Below the pieces are notes generated by a model. That model was not told the DNA's origin. It did not search any database and saw only the letters and a list, made by a program, of their open reading frames with translations. DNA of 5,137 bases from Bacteriovoracaceae bacterium UBA7695 (GTDB lineage Bacteria; Bdellovibrionota; Bacteriovoracia; Bacteriovoracales; Bacteriovoracaceae). Below are positions 1 to 5,137 of this stretch, in pieces. The translations under genes were made by a program, and so were the position numbers. The stretch lies in assembly GCA_002482685.1 (NCBI GenBank), contig DLGL01000078.1, positions 88,292 to 93,428 of the forward strand, read 5' to 3'. How positions within the stretch are numbered: the first letter of the stretch is position 1; each line of letters opens with the position of its first letter.

Positions 1-999
1 TTATTTAACAAATGGCTGGAAGTCAGAAACAATTTGTTTTCTTATCAGTTCAAGCAACACATTGCTCTTCAGCTTTTCAGTGTAATCATGAACGTTCTAC
101 TCCTGGCCATCGGTGGTGTTCTGGTTCTTAAAGAGGAATTAAGTGCTGGTCAGCTGGTAGCAGCAGCTTTGGTTGTTAATGGAATAATTTCAAGTATTCC
201 CAATCTCCAGAATTTCTTTTTCAGTGTGTACAACTATTCTACGTCTCTAGATATGATTGCCAGGTTTTATGATTATCCACTTGAAATCGAAAAAGAAGGA
301 GCTCCAGCTCCTGCAAAGTATGATTTTAAGTTTGAGGAATTAACATTTGCTCCAAACTACAAGTTTAATTTCGGATTTAAGGAGAATAGTAAGAACCTTA
401 TCCTTGTGAAAAGTTTTTCCTCTGTTGAGCATTTCTATGACGCTTTGATGGGGTTTAGTGATCATACTGGTGGATCAGTAAAGTATGACGGAAAACTTCT
501 GGAGGATCTCGATCTAGGTGAAATCAGAAACCATATTCAGATCATTGCGCACGATCAGTTTTTTGCAGGTACAGTGCTCGAGAACATCACTGGGATCAGT
601 AGTAAGTCAAATTTTACTGCAACCGAAATCCATGACGTACTTGCCAAAGTAGGACTTCTGGAGAATATCCAGGCGCTCCCAATGAAAACAGAAACTGAAA
701 TCAGGCCTAATGGTTATCCATTTACGAAGTCTCAGCTTCTGGCCATTCAAGTGGCACGGGCCCTTTTACAGCAACCTAAAATTCTTTTAGTAACGCCTGA
801 TTATGAACAGATCTCAACCTATAAACGAAAGCTTGTTTATAAAGAATTATTGAGTAGTCAGAATCGATGGACACTTTTGTTTTTTACCCAACGCTATTAC
901 AAAGGTAGTTTTGATAACTATACCGTCTTTGAAAGGAGCTCTATGAGAGTTCTCAATGGTGAATCCGAACTTTTGAAGGAGATTGAAGCTTATGTATGA
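1..999 (+). CDS. ABC exporter subunit with degenerate nucleotide-binding domain (5' end missing)
   Basis: The frame is open from the first base, so the gene begins left of the window; the TTG at 34 is an internal Leu codon and not a start. About 332 residues are visible. The first part is the end of an exporter transmembrane domain: a hydrophobic segment at about 67-129, then the LSAGQLVAAALVV segment (about 145-200), which resembles the last membrane helices of type I exporters. From about 325 an NBD-like fold follows, with the recognisable strand pattern GSVKYDGK, AGTVLENI (the family's GT-x-x-ENI) and VARALLQQPKILLV. The catalytic motifs are lost. The Walker A position reads VKSFSSVEHF (406-435), the signature is FTKSQ in place of LSGGQ (721-735), Walker B ends in TP in place of DE (793-798), and the H-loop His is Gln (889-891). 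It is the first visible gene of an operon with the adaptor and the TolC-like channel. I infer a non-hydrolysing partner in a heterodimer. The exporter fold is confident; the substrate is unknown. Confidence 0.88.
   Translation, partial: LFNKWLEVRNNLFSYQFKQHIALQLFSVIMNVLLLAIGGVLVLKEELSAGQLVAAALVVNGIISSIPNLQNFFFSVYNYSTSLDMIARFYDYPLEIEKEGAPAPAKYDFKFEELTFAPNYKFNFGFKENSKNLILVKSFSSVEHFYDALMGFSDHTGGSVKYDGKLLEDLDLGEIRNHIQIIAHDQFFAGTVLENITGISSKSNFTATEIHDVLAKVGLLENIQALPMKTETEIRPNGYPFTKSQLLAIQVARALLQQPKILLVTPDYEQISTYKRKLVYKELLSSQNRWTLLFFTQRYYKGSFDNYTVFERSSMRVLNGESELLKEIEAYV
975..981 (+). promoter_or_regulatory. Ribosome binding site of the HlyD-family gene
   Basis: GAAGGAG lies inside the end of the ABC gene, 10 bases before ATG 992. 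A TTG at 983 is in the same frame but would leave a single base between it and this motif, so ATG 992 is the better start. The site makes the two genes overlap by 8 bases, which suggests translational coupling. Confidence 0.7.
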
Positions 1000-2119
1000 A
1001 AAAGAAAAGCTCAACTTCGAAAAAGAAAAGAACTCTGCTGATCAGCAGTTTGTTTATTCAGTAGTTCAAGATGAGTTCAATATCGTTTACGCTAAAACTC
1101 CAGACCAAATGTTGGAACTTCATGACTTGCCTGATGTCGCAAAGATGCTGACCCGTTTAGTGATCATATTCTTTTTAACAATGACTATTTTTTTCATTGC
1201 AATCCCATGGCAGCAGACTTCAAATGGATCAGGGAAAGTCATCGCTTACAATCCCCAAGACCGAGTTCAAAGTATCCATGCCACCGTGAGTGGTCGAGTT
1301 AAAAAATGGTATGCGAGAGAAGGGAGCTTTGTAAAAAAAGGTGATCCTATTCTGGAAATCACCGACATTGACCCGAATTATCTTGAAAGATTAAAGGTTC
1401 AAAGTCTGGCAGTTAAAAGCCAGTACGATGCCGCAATCGCAGTGGCCAGAACTGCCAAGTATGATTTTGAACGCCAGAAGGATCTTTTCGCAAAAGGTAT
1501 TAGTTCAAGAAAAGATATGGAGCAAGCAACTATTGCATTTCGTAATGCTGAAGCAGCAGAAGCGCAGGCGCTTTCTGAATACACGACAGCACAATCAACT
1601 TTATCCCGTCAACAAAGTCAGCTTCTTCTGGCGCCAACAGATGGAACAATTGTTCGTCTTCAGGTCGGATCAAGCAACATCGTTGTCAGTCAGGGCCAGG
1701 TCGTAGCCGTATTCGTACCTAAGAGTGAAGAGCTTTCTGTTCAAATTTTCATAAAAGGTAACGATCTTCCTTTAGTGTATGAAGGAAGAAAAGTTCGTCT
1801 TCAATTTGAAGGATGGCCTGCAATTCAATTCTCTGGCTGGCCTTCAGTTGCTATTGGAACTTTTGGTGGAGTTGTAAAAGTTGTTGATCAAACGGCCACT
1901 CCTGAAGGTTTTTTCCGAGTCATTATAGTTCCAGGCAAGGATGAAAGATGGCCAGCATCGCGCTTTATCCGTCAGGGAACTCGTGTGAATGGTTGGATTC
2001 TCCTTAACAACGTGGCCATTGGATATGAATTATGGAGACAGTTTAACGGCTTCCCTCCAACTATGGATCGAGCACCAAACGATGGCTTAACCAATGCAAC
2101 TACTGATGTGGCGGAGTAA
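992..2119 (+). CDS. HlyD-family periplasmic adaptor (membrane fusion protein)
   Basis: Predicted 375-residue protein linking an inner-membrane exporter to an outer-membrane channel. Residues 1-55 are a hydrophilic, probably cytoplasmic N-terminus beginning with the repeated KEK-rich stretch YEKEKLNFEKEK. Residues about 56-72 form one transmembrane anchor, followed by PWQQTSNGSGKVIA, a segment I recall from a subset of HlyD-type adaptors. The first lipoyl half-motif is at about 98-121 (SGRVKKWYAREGSFVKKGDPI). Residues about 127-210 are an Ala/Gln/Arg-rich helical hairpin, and the second lipoyl half (LLLAPTDGTIVRLQVG) is at about 212-227. A beta-barrel region follows, with a doubled GWP motif near 274-285. 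The length is normal for a type I secretion adaptor and the protein looks complete. It overlaps the ABC gene by 8 bases and ends 3 bases before the channel gene, so all three probably act as one complex. The start is chosen from the RBS at 975-981. The family is confident; the cargo cannot be told from the sequence. Confidence 0.93.
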   Translation: MYEKEKLNFEKEKNSADQQFVYSVVQDEFNIVYAKTPDQMLELHDLPDVAKMLTRLVIIFFLTMTIFFIAIPWQQTSNGSGKVIAYNPQDRVQSIHATVSGRVKKWYAREGSFVKKGDPILEITDIDPNYLERLKVQSLAVKSQYDAAIAVARTAKYDFERQKDLFAKGISSRKDMEQATIAFRNAEAAEAQALSEYTTAQSTLSRQQSQLLLAPTDGTIVRLQVGSSNIVVSQGQVVAVFVPKSEELSVQIFIKGNDLPLVYEGRKVRLQFEGWPAIQFSGWPSVAIGTFGGVVKVVDQTATPEGFFRVIIVPGKDERWPASRFIRQGTRVNGWILLNNVAIGYELWRQFNGFPPTMDRAPNDGLTNATTDVAE

Positions 2120-2122
2120 TAG

Positions 2123-3511
2123 ATGAAGTATTTTATTTTACTTGTGTTTACTCTACCGGCCTATGCAGCACTCACTCCTGCTATCGTTAAAGACAGCGCT
2201 CTGAAGTATCATCCTTCTGTTCTGGCATCAATTGATCGATTAAGAGCAAACCAGGAAGCTGTGACTGGAGCTCATGGAAGGTTTGATGCAAAGATTGTAT
2301 CGGATTATAAAAGACAAACAAAGCATGGTTGGAACCAAACCTATTCTCGCACTCAATTGGAAAAACCTCTGCGTGTGGCAAATTCTAAAGTTTACGCTGG
2401 TTCAGAGCAGGTTAGTAATCCCGATGGGATTATGTCCCCTTTTTTTAACACTGGTAACCCGGCCAGCCAGTATGGAAATTATTCCATCTTAGGAGCGAAG
2501 GTCTCACTATGGAAAAATCTTTTCTTAGACCCTGACCGAGCGGCCTTAAAGAATGCGAAGTACGATGCCACAATTGCAAAGGGTGATAAGCAACTCACCA
2601 TTTGGGATATTGGAAGACTTGGGCAACTGGCTTATTGGGAGTGGGTTTCGGCCAGAAAAGTAGAGAACGCTTTTGCTGAACTGGTAAAGAATGGTGAAAC
2701 TAGAAACGAATATCTCTCTACCCGCAGCAAGCGTGGAGATATTGCTCAGATCATTGTGACAGAAAATGAACAATACGTGGCCAGTCGTAAAGGCTCCCTT
2801 CAGGCTGCTAAAGAGCGAACACTACGTGCTGAATTCGCCCTTTCATTATTTTACCGAGATCAGGACGGGAACCCTATTATCCCTGCTCCTACTGAAAATT
2901 ATGAAGATTATCCGGCCGATCTAAGCGTCTATCTTAAAGACCTGGATGTTAGTTCCGACATTGATGATTTGATTAAAAAGCGTCCGGATATGAATAATCT
3001 TGCTCTGAATGTAGAAAAAAATGAAGTTGACCTGGAACTTGCAAAGCAAGATTTGAAACCACAAATTGATGTGGCCGGTGAATACTTTCATAGGACAGAA
3101 GAGCATCCTCAAGGTCTTCCACGGGACTATCTGATGGTTTTGGCCCAGGTTAATATTCCCATCGAGAGAAATCTTGGAAATGGTAATATCGCGGCTACGA
3201 GGGCCAGAAAAATGGTTGCACAAAGAGAGCTTAGTTATGGTCAGCAGTCATATAAAGCTGAGGTCATGTCTCTGAGACAAGCTCTTAATCTTCAATTAGA
3301 GCAAGTGCTCCAATCTGAGATTGAATTCACTAAATCAAAAGAACTTGTAACTTCTGAGACATATAAATTCAAAACAGGCGGCGGAAATTTGTTTTTGGTT
3401 AATATCCGTGAGGAAGCTCAGGCCAGAGCAGAAGCTTCTTTTCATGAGGCCAGGCTATCATTTATGAATACTCTTCTTACCTATCAGGCATTGATCAGTA
3501 CTAAAGAGTAA
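2123..3511 (+). CDS. TolC-like outer membrane efflux/secretion channel
   Basis: Predicted 462-residue outer membrane factor that would form the trimeric exit duct of the export system. The N-terminus MKYFILLVFTLPAYA is a short Sec signal peptide, likely cut after residue 15 or 16. The mature part shows the internally duplicated helical plan of TolC proteins. The first half has YWEWVSARKVENA (about 171-183), a long helix to about 240, then SLFYRDQDGNPIIP (241-254). The second half opens with KRPDM (286-290), AKQDLKPQIDVAGEY (307-321) and a barrel strand near 336-347, and ends with the family's FKTGGGNLFLVN (416-427) and a closing helix. Length and order are normal for the family. GGAG at 2113-2116, 6 bases before the ATG, serves as ribosome binding site and lies in the last codons of the adaptor gene. 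The YWEWV and SLFxRDxDG motifs resemble, from memory, channels paired with adaptors of the PWQQT type. The channel assignment is firm; the substrate is unknown. Confidence 0.93.
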   Translation: MKYFILLVFTLPAYAALTPAIVKDSALKYHPSVLASIDRLRANQEAVTGAHGRFDAKIVSDYKRQTKHGWNQTYSRTQLEKPLRVANSKVYAGSEQVSNPDGIMSPFFNTGNPASQYGNYSILGAKVSLWKNLFLDPDRAALKNAKYDATIAKGDKQLTIWDIGRLGQLAYWEWVSARKVENAFAELVKNGETRNEYLSTRSKRGDIAQIIVTENEQYVASRKGSLQAAKERTLRAEFALSLFYRDQDGNPIIPAPTENYEDYPADLSVYLKDLDVSSDIDDLIKKRPDMNNLALNVEKNEVDLELAKQDLKPQIDVAGEYFHRTEEHPQGLPRDYLMVLAQVNIPIERNLGNGNIAATRARKMVAQRELSYGQQSYKAEVMSLRQALNLQLEQVLQSEIEFTKSKELVTSETYKFKTGGGNLFLVNIREEAQARAEASFHEARLSFMNTLLTYQALISTKE

Positions 3512-3529
3512 TTAGTTTTAAAATAAGAC

Positions 3530-3562
3530 AAAAAAAAGGGCGCCCAAAAGGCGCCCTTTTTT
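3530..3562. terminator. Bidirectional intrinsic terminator
   Basis: A perfect 7-bp stem, GGGCGCC (3538-3544) with GGCGCCC (3550-3556), closes on a 5-base CAAAA loop. It is preceded by eight A (3530-3537) and followed by six T (3557-3562), so each strand reads as hairpin plus U-run. It sits between the stop of the TolC-like gene (3511) and the stop of the convergent minus-strand gene (3569) and should end transcripts from both directions. Confidence 0.92.
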
Positions 3563-3568
3563 GAACAA

Positions 3569-4564
3569 TTATTTGATGGTGTAAGCAATCCACATTCCCA
3601 CAAACATAGAACGAGTAGAGAATGGAACATCATTAACGTAAGCCGATAAATACGGATAAAGGTTTAGTTTTGGAGTGATATCTTTTCCAACCCCAATGTA
3701 AGCATTTTGCCAGACATTATTAAACGCTGGTTGACGACCATTGATTGATTCCCAGTTTCTATTGTTTTCCAACATGTGCTCATAATAACCAATGATTTTA
3801 GTCGTATCATTAAGCGTGTAAGTAAAACTTGGAGCAGTATAAATTCGTAGCCGTGAATAATTCCAACGGTTCTCGTAGATCCAGGCCCGTGGAAAGATAG
3901 TAAAACCTAATTGCCACTTTGGATTGAAATCGTACGTAAATGAGTTAATGACTTCAACTTGAGTCGTGAGCCGTCCAAATCCATCATTTGGCTCCGGCGT
4001 TTTTCCATCGTCCTGAGAGTTTGTCTCACGGGTAAAATGAGAAGTTGGAAGTCGAAGGGCCGGACGCATCCACCAGTTAAATTTCTTATCTTCTGAAGAA
4101 AGAATCACTCCTGAAAAACCAATGAGGGCATCTTCTATAAGAACCGTACCACGCTCACCCTCACCCTGATCAGGAGCACTTCCTAGCCATGTAGAGAAAC
4201 GAGGAAGAAAGTTAAACTTCATTTTCGCACCGAAGTTATAGGCGAAGTTAAACTGAGACCAAAGGTTCATGGGATAAGAGTCGCAGTTTTTACATGAACC
4301 AGAAAATTCCGGAGAGATTGATGCACGTCGACTGTCCCACTTTTTCAAAGGAGGCGATGTAACCACACCAAAATAGCCAATTGTTAGGCGTTCCGAAAAT
4401 TTATCAAATGCAGATTTAGGAATCTCGGCAGTCGTAGTAGTCGCTGTAGATGTGGTCTTCTTAGGGGCCACAACTGGCGATTTTTTAGTTTTTTTTGTTT
4501 GCCCAAAAGCCGACGAAGTAAGAAGGGCGCCTAAGATCAATAACAAGAGAAAAGAACTTTTCAT
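3569..4564 (-). CDS. Secreted protein, probable outer membrane beta-barrel, function unknown
   Basis: Predicted 331-residue protein that I do not recognise as a named family. Residues 1-21 are a clear Sec signal peptide (MKSSFLLLLILGALLTSSAFG), without the Cys that would make it a lipoprotein. Residues 23-46 form a Lys/Thr/Pro/Ala linker, unlikely to be folded. From about 57 to the end, alternating strands rich in Tyr, Phe and Trp are separated by polar turns (for example LTIGYFGVV, WSQFNFAYNFG, KWQLGFTIF, YTAPSFTYTL, TKIIGYYEHM, FVGMWIAYTIK). This is the look of a porin-like or transport-associated barrel. The only two cysteines, at 91 and 94, form a CKNC motif in a probable loop. A long polar insertion (about 178-197, TRETNSQDDGKTPEPNDG) looks like another surface loop. 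The C-terminal residue is Lys, not the classical Phe. The start is supported by AAGGAAGG 10 bases upstream. The gene is convergent with the export operon and shares its terminator; I infer no functional link. Confidence 0.8.
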   Translation of the reverse strand: MKSSFLLLLILGALLTSSAFGQTKKTKKSPVVAPKKTTSTATTTTAEIPKSAFDKFSERLTIGYFGVVTSPPLKKWDSRRASISPEFSGSCKNCDSYPMNLWSQFNFAYNFGAKMKFNFLPRFSTWLGSAPDQGEGERGTVLIEDALIGFSGVILSSEDKKFNWWMRPALRLPTSHFTRETNSQDDGKTPEPNDGFGRLTTQVEVINSFTYDFNPKWQLGFTIFPRAWIYENRWNYSRLRIYTAPSFTYTLNDTTKIIGYYEHMLENNRNWESINGRQPAFNNVWQNAYIGVGKDITPKLNLYPYLSAYVNDVPFSTRSMFVGMWIAYTIK

Positions 4565-4574
4565 ACTGGTGTAG

Positions 4575-4582
4575 CCTTCCTT
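4575..4582 (-). promoter_or_regulatory. Ribosome binding site of the beta-barrel gene
   Basis: On the minus strand this reads AAGGAAGG, a strong Shine-Dalgarno match with 10 bases between it and the ATG at 4564. It supports that start and therefore the complete signal peptide. Confidence 0.65.
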
Positions 4583-4609
4583 ACAATCATTAAAATGAAT
4601 TAGCCTAAG

Positions 4610-4638
4610 ATTCTAAGCAATACTTGCATGGAATACAA
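4610..4638 (-). promoter_or_regulatory. Candidate sigma-70-type promoter for the beta-barrel gene
   Basis: Read on the minus strand, TTGTAT (4638-4633) is followed after 17 bases by TAGAAT (4615-4610). The -10 box matches TATAAT at 5 of 6 positions; the -35 box matches TTGACA only at its first three. It lies about 45 bases upstream of the ATG at 4564, leaving room for the ribosome binding site. Spacing and position are good, but the weak -35 in AT-rich DNA leaves this tentative. Confidence 0.4.
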
Positions 4639-4690
4639 AGATATTCGATTGGTCTCATGGCCAATTTAAAATGACAACTCTTTTTTTGCG

Positions 4691-4709
4691 TGGTGCGATA
4701 TTGGCACCA
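4691..4709 (+). repeat. Small inverted repeat touching the RBS of the 81-residue gene
   Basis: TGGTGC (4691-4696) and GCACCA (4704-4709) are exact inverted copies around a 7-base spacer. Their last base is the first A of the AAGGGA ribosome binding site (4709-4714), 6 bases before ATG 4721. It could be a modest hairpin in the leader RNA or a short operator. There is no T-run after it on either strand, so it is not an intrinsic terminator. Confidence 0.45.
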
Positions 4710-4720
4710 AGGGATACTAG

Positions 4721-4966
4721 ATGAGCATTGAAAAACAACAAATCCTTACTTCTTTCTTCGCTTCACTCGAGAAATTAGAATCTGAAGACATGATGTCGAT
4801 GGTGGAGAAGCATCTTAAGGATGATGACGTAGAAATATTCGTCCACCATATTGAAAATTTTTATGGGATTACTGATGATGAAGAATTGGGAATGCTGGCC
4901 CAGCTCATGGTGACTGGCTACCTTGCTGCCAAGCATGAAGAAAGTCTTAAATCTACAAAGCACTAA
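4721..4966 (+). CDS. Small acidic cytoplasmic protein, function unknown
   Basis: Predicted 81-residue protein that I do not recognise. It has no signal peptide and no hydrophobic stretch long enough for a membrane segment. It is strongly acidic: about 17 Asp/Glu against about 7 Lys and no Arg, with clusters KDDDVE (33-38) and TDDEE (51-55). The sequence looks largely helical, with an amphipathic N-terminal part (about 3-33) and a more hydrophobic C-terminal helix (LGMLAQLMVTGYLAAKHEE, about 56-74). That architecture is common in small protein-binding or regulatory proteins, but no motif fixes a role. AAGGGA at 4709-4714, 6 bases before the ATG, and coding-like composition support a real gene. 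It is transcribed divergently from the barrel gene and converges on the partial gene at the right edge. The minus-strand open frame over the same bases has Cys- and His-rich, non-protein-like content and looks like a shadow. Confidence 0.72.
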   Translation: MSIEKQQILTSFFASLEKLESEDMMSMVEKHLKDDDVEIFVHHIENFYGITDDEELGMLAQLMVTGYLAAKHEESLKSTKH

Positions 4967-4973
4967 TTAAAAA

Positions 4974-5137
4974 TTAATTTGTTAAGTCGTATTGTACTTG
5001 GATCCAGAATCGTCTCATGGCAGCGATCTCCTGAATATAAAACCATAATGTTTCAAGTTGTGAGTGATCACTAGTTCTCCGGGCCAGAAGTCTGAAAAGA
5101 TTAATCATTCCCTCCCCGACTACACCAAATTCAAAGA
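4974..5137 (-). CDS. C-terminal end of an unidentified gene (5' part outside the window)
   Basis: Reading the minus strand from the right edge, the frame starting at 5135 stays open for 53 codons to a TAA at 4976-4974, while the other two minus frames hit stops within the first six codons. The translation starts FEFGVVGEGMINLF, includes LETLWFYIQEIAAM and ends RRFWIQVQYDLTN. It has a balanced, protein-like composition with an amphipathic helical look rich in aromatic and Arg residues. No family is recognised. It converges on the 81-residue gene with 7 bases between the two stops. A stop-free run of 53 codons could arise by chance at roughly the few-percent level here, so this is probable but not certain. 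The competing plus-strand frame from TTG 4979 is only about 32 codons long. Confidence 0.5.
   Translation of the reverse strand, partial: FEFGVVGEGMINLFRLLARRTSDHSQLETLWFYIQEIAAMRRFWIQVQYDLTN

Noticed and set aside
34..36. TTG 34 as the start of the ABC gene
   Set aside because: The frame is open to the window edge with membrane-domain-like residues upstream, and the exporter transmembrane domain would be largely missing; it is an internal Leu codon.
983..991. TTG 983 as the start of the HlyD-family gene
   Set aside because: It would sit one base after the GAAGGAG ribosome binding site; ATG 992 has a normal 10-base spacing and is the better codon.
998..1030. Exact 12-base purine repeat GAAAAAGAAAAG at 998-1009 and 1019-1030
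   Set aside because: It encodes the EKEK repeats of the adaptor's cytoplasmic tail. It is short and low-complexity, so it is not treated as a separate repeat element.
1399..1706. Open frames on both strands inside the adaptor gene
   Set aside because: They lie wholly within the strong HlyD-family coding frame, have no ribosome binding sites that compete with it, and have unlikely compositions.
2187..3223. Several open frames inside the TolC-like gene, including a 100-codon minus-strand frame
   Set aside because: All are overlapped by a clear outer membrane factor frame; they read as shadows of it.
4648..4672. ATTGG...CCAAT inverted repeat and a TAAAAT box as operator and promoter for the 81-residue gene
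   Set aside because: The arms are only 5 bases and no acceptable -35 lies 16-18 bases upstream of TAAAAT, so in AT-rich DNA this is not distinguishable from chance.
4965..4979. AATTAA-AAA-TTAATT inverted repeat as a terminator
   Set aside because: The stem is only A-T pairs and there is no proper T-run after it, so it would be too weak for intrinsic termination.
4652..5020. GTCTCATGG occurring at 4652-4660 and again at 5012-5020
   Set aside because: Dozens of 9-base repeats are expected by chance in 5 kb, and the flanks do not match.

Overview
The window comes from a Gram-negative bacterium. Three proteins have Sec-type signal peptides or outer-membrane architecture, and there is a complete periplasmic adaptor plus TolC-like channel pair. 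Base composition is moderate (roughly 42% GC by eye). The short hydrophobic signal peptides, Lys/Thr-rich linkers and small acidic orphan proteins would fit the Bdellovibrionota (Bdellovibrio/Bacteriovorax-like predators), but that placement is an inference from style and not from a marker gene.

Positions 1-3511 hold a tightly packed plus-strand operon for a tripartite, type I-like export system. It consists of the 3' part of an ABC exporter subunit (1-999, running off the left edge), an HlyD-family membrane fusion/adaptor protein (992-2119) and a TolC-like outer membrane channel (2123-3511). The first pair of genes overlaps by 8 bases and the second pair is 3 bases apart, so the three are probably co-transcribed and translationally coupled. 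The ABC subunit is the remarkable part. It has an intact reading frame and a recognisable nucleotide-binding-domain fold, but the Walker A, signature, Walker B and H-loop positions have all been replaced, so it looks like a pseudo-ATPase. The simplest model is a heterodimer with a canonical ABC subunit encoded just upstream, outside the window.

Positions 3512-3568 carry a strong GC-rich hairpin flanked by A and T runs, which can stop transcription from both sides. On the other side of it, a minus-strand gene (3569-4564) encodes a secreted protein of 331 residues. It is probably an outer membrane beta-barrel, with a Lys/Thr-rich linker and a single CxxC pair. It is convergent with the export operon and is not evidently part of it.

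Positions 4565-4720 form a divergent intergenic region with a plausible promoter for the barrel gene and a small hairpin touching the ribosome binding site of the next gene. That gene (4721-4966) encodes an 81-residue acidic cytoplasmic protein of unknown function. From 4974 to the right edge, the minus strand holds an open frame that looks like the last 53 codons of another gene, converging on the 81-residue gene with 7 bases between the stops. No RNA genes, mobile elements or CRISPR arrays were seen.
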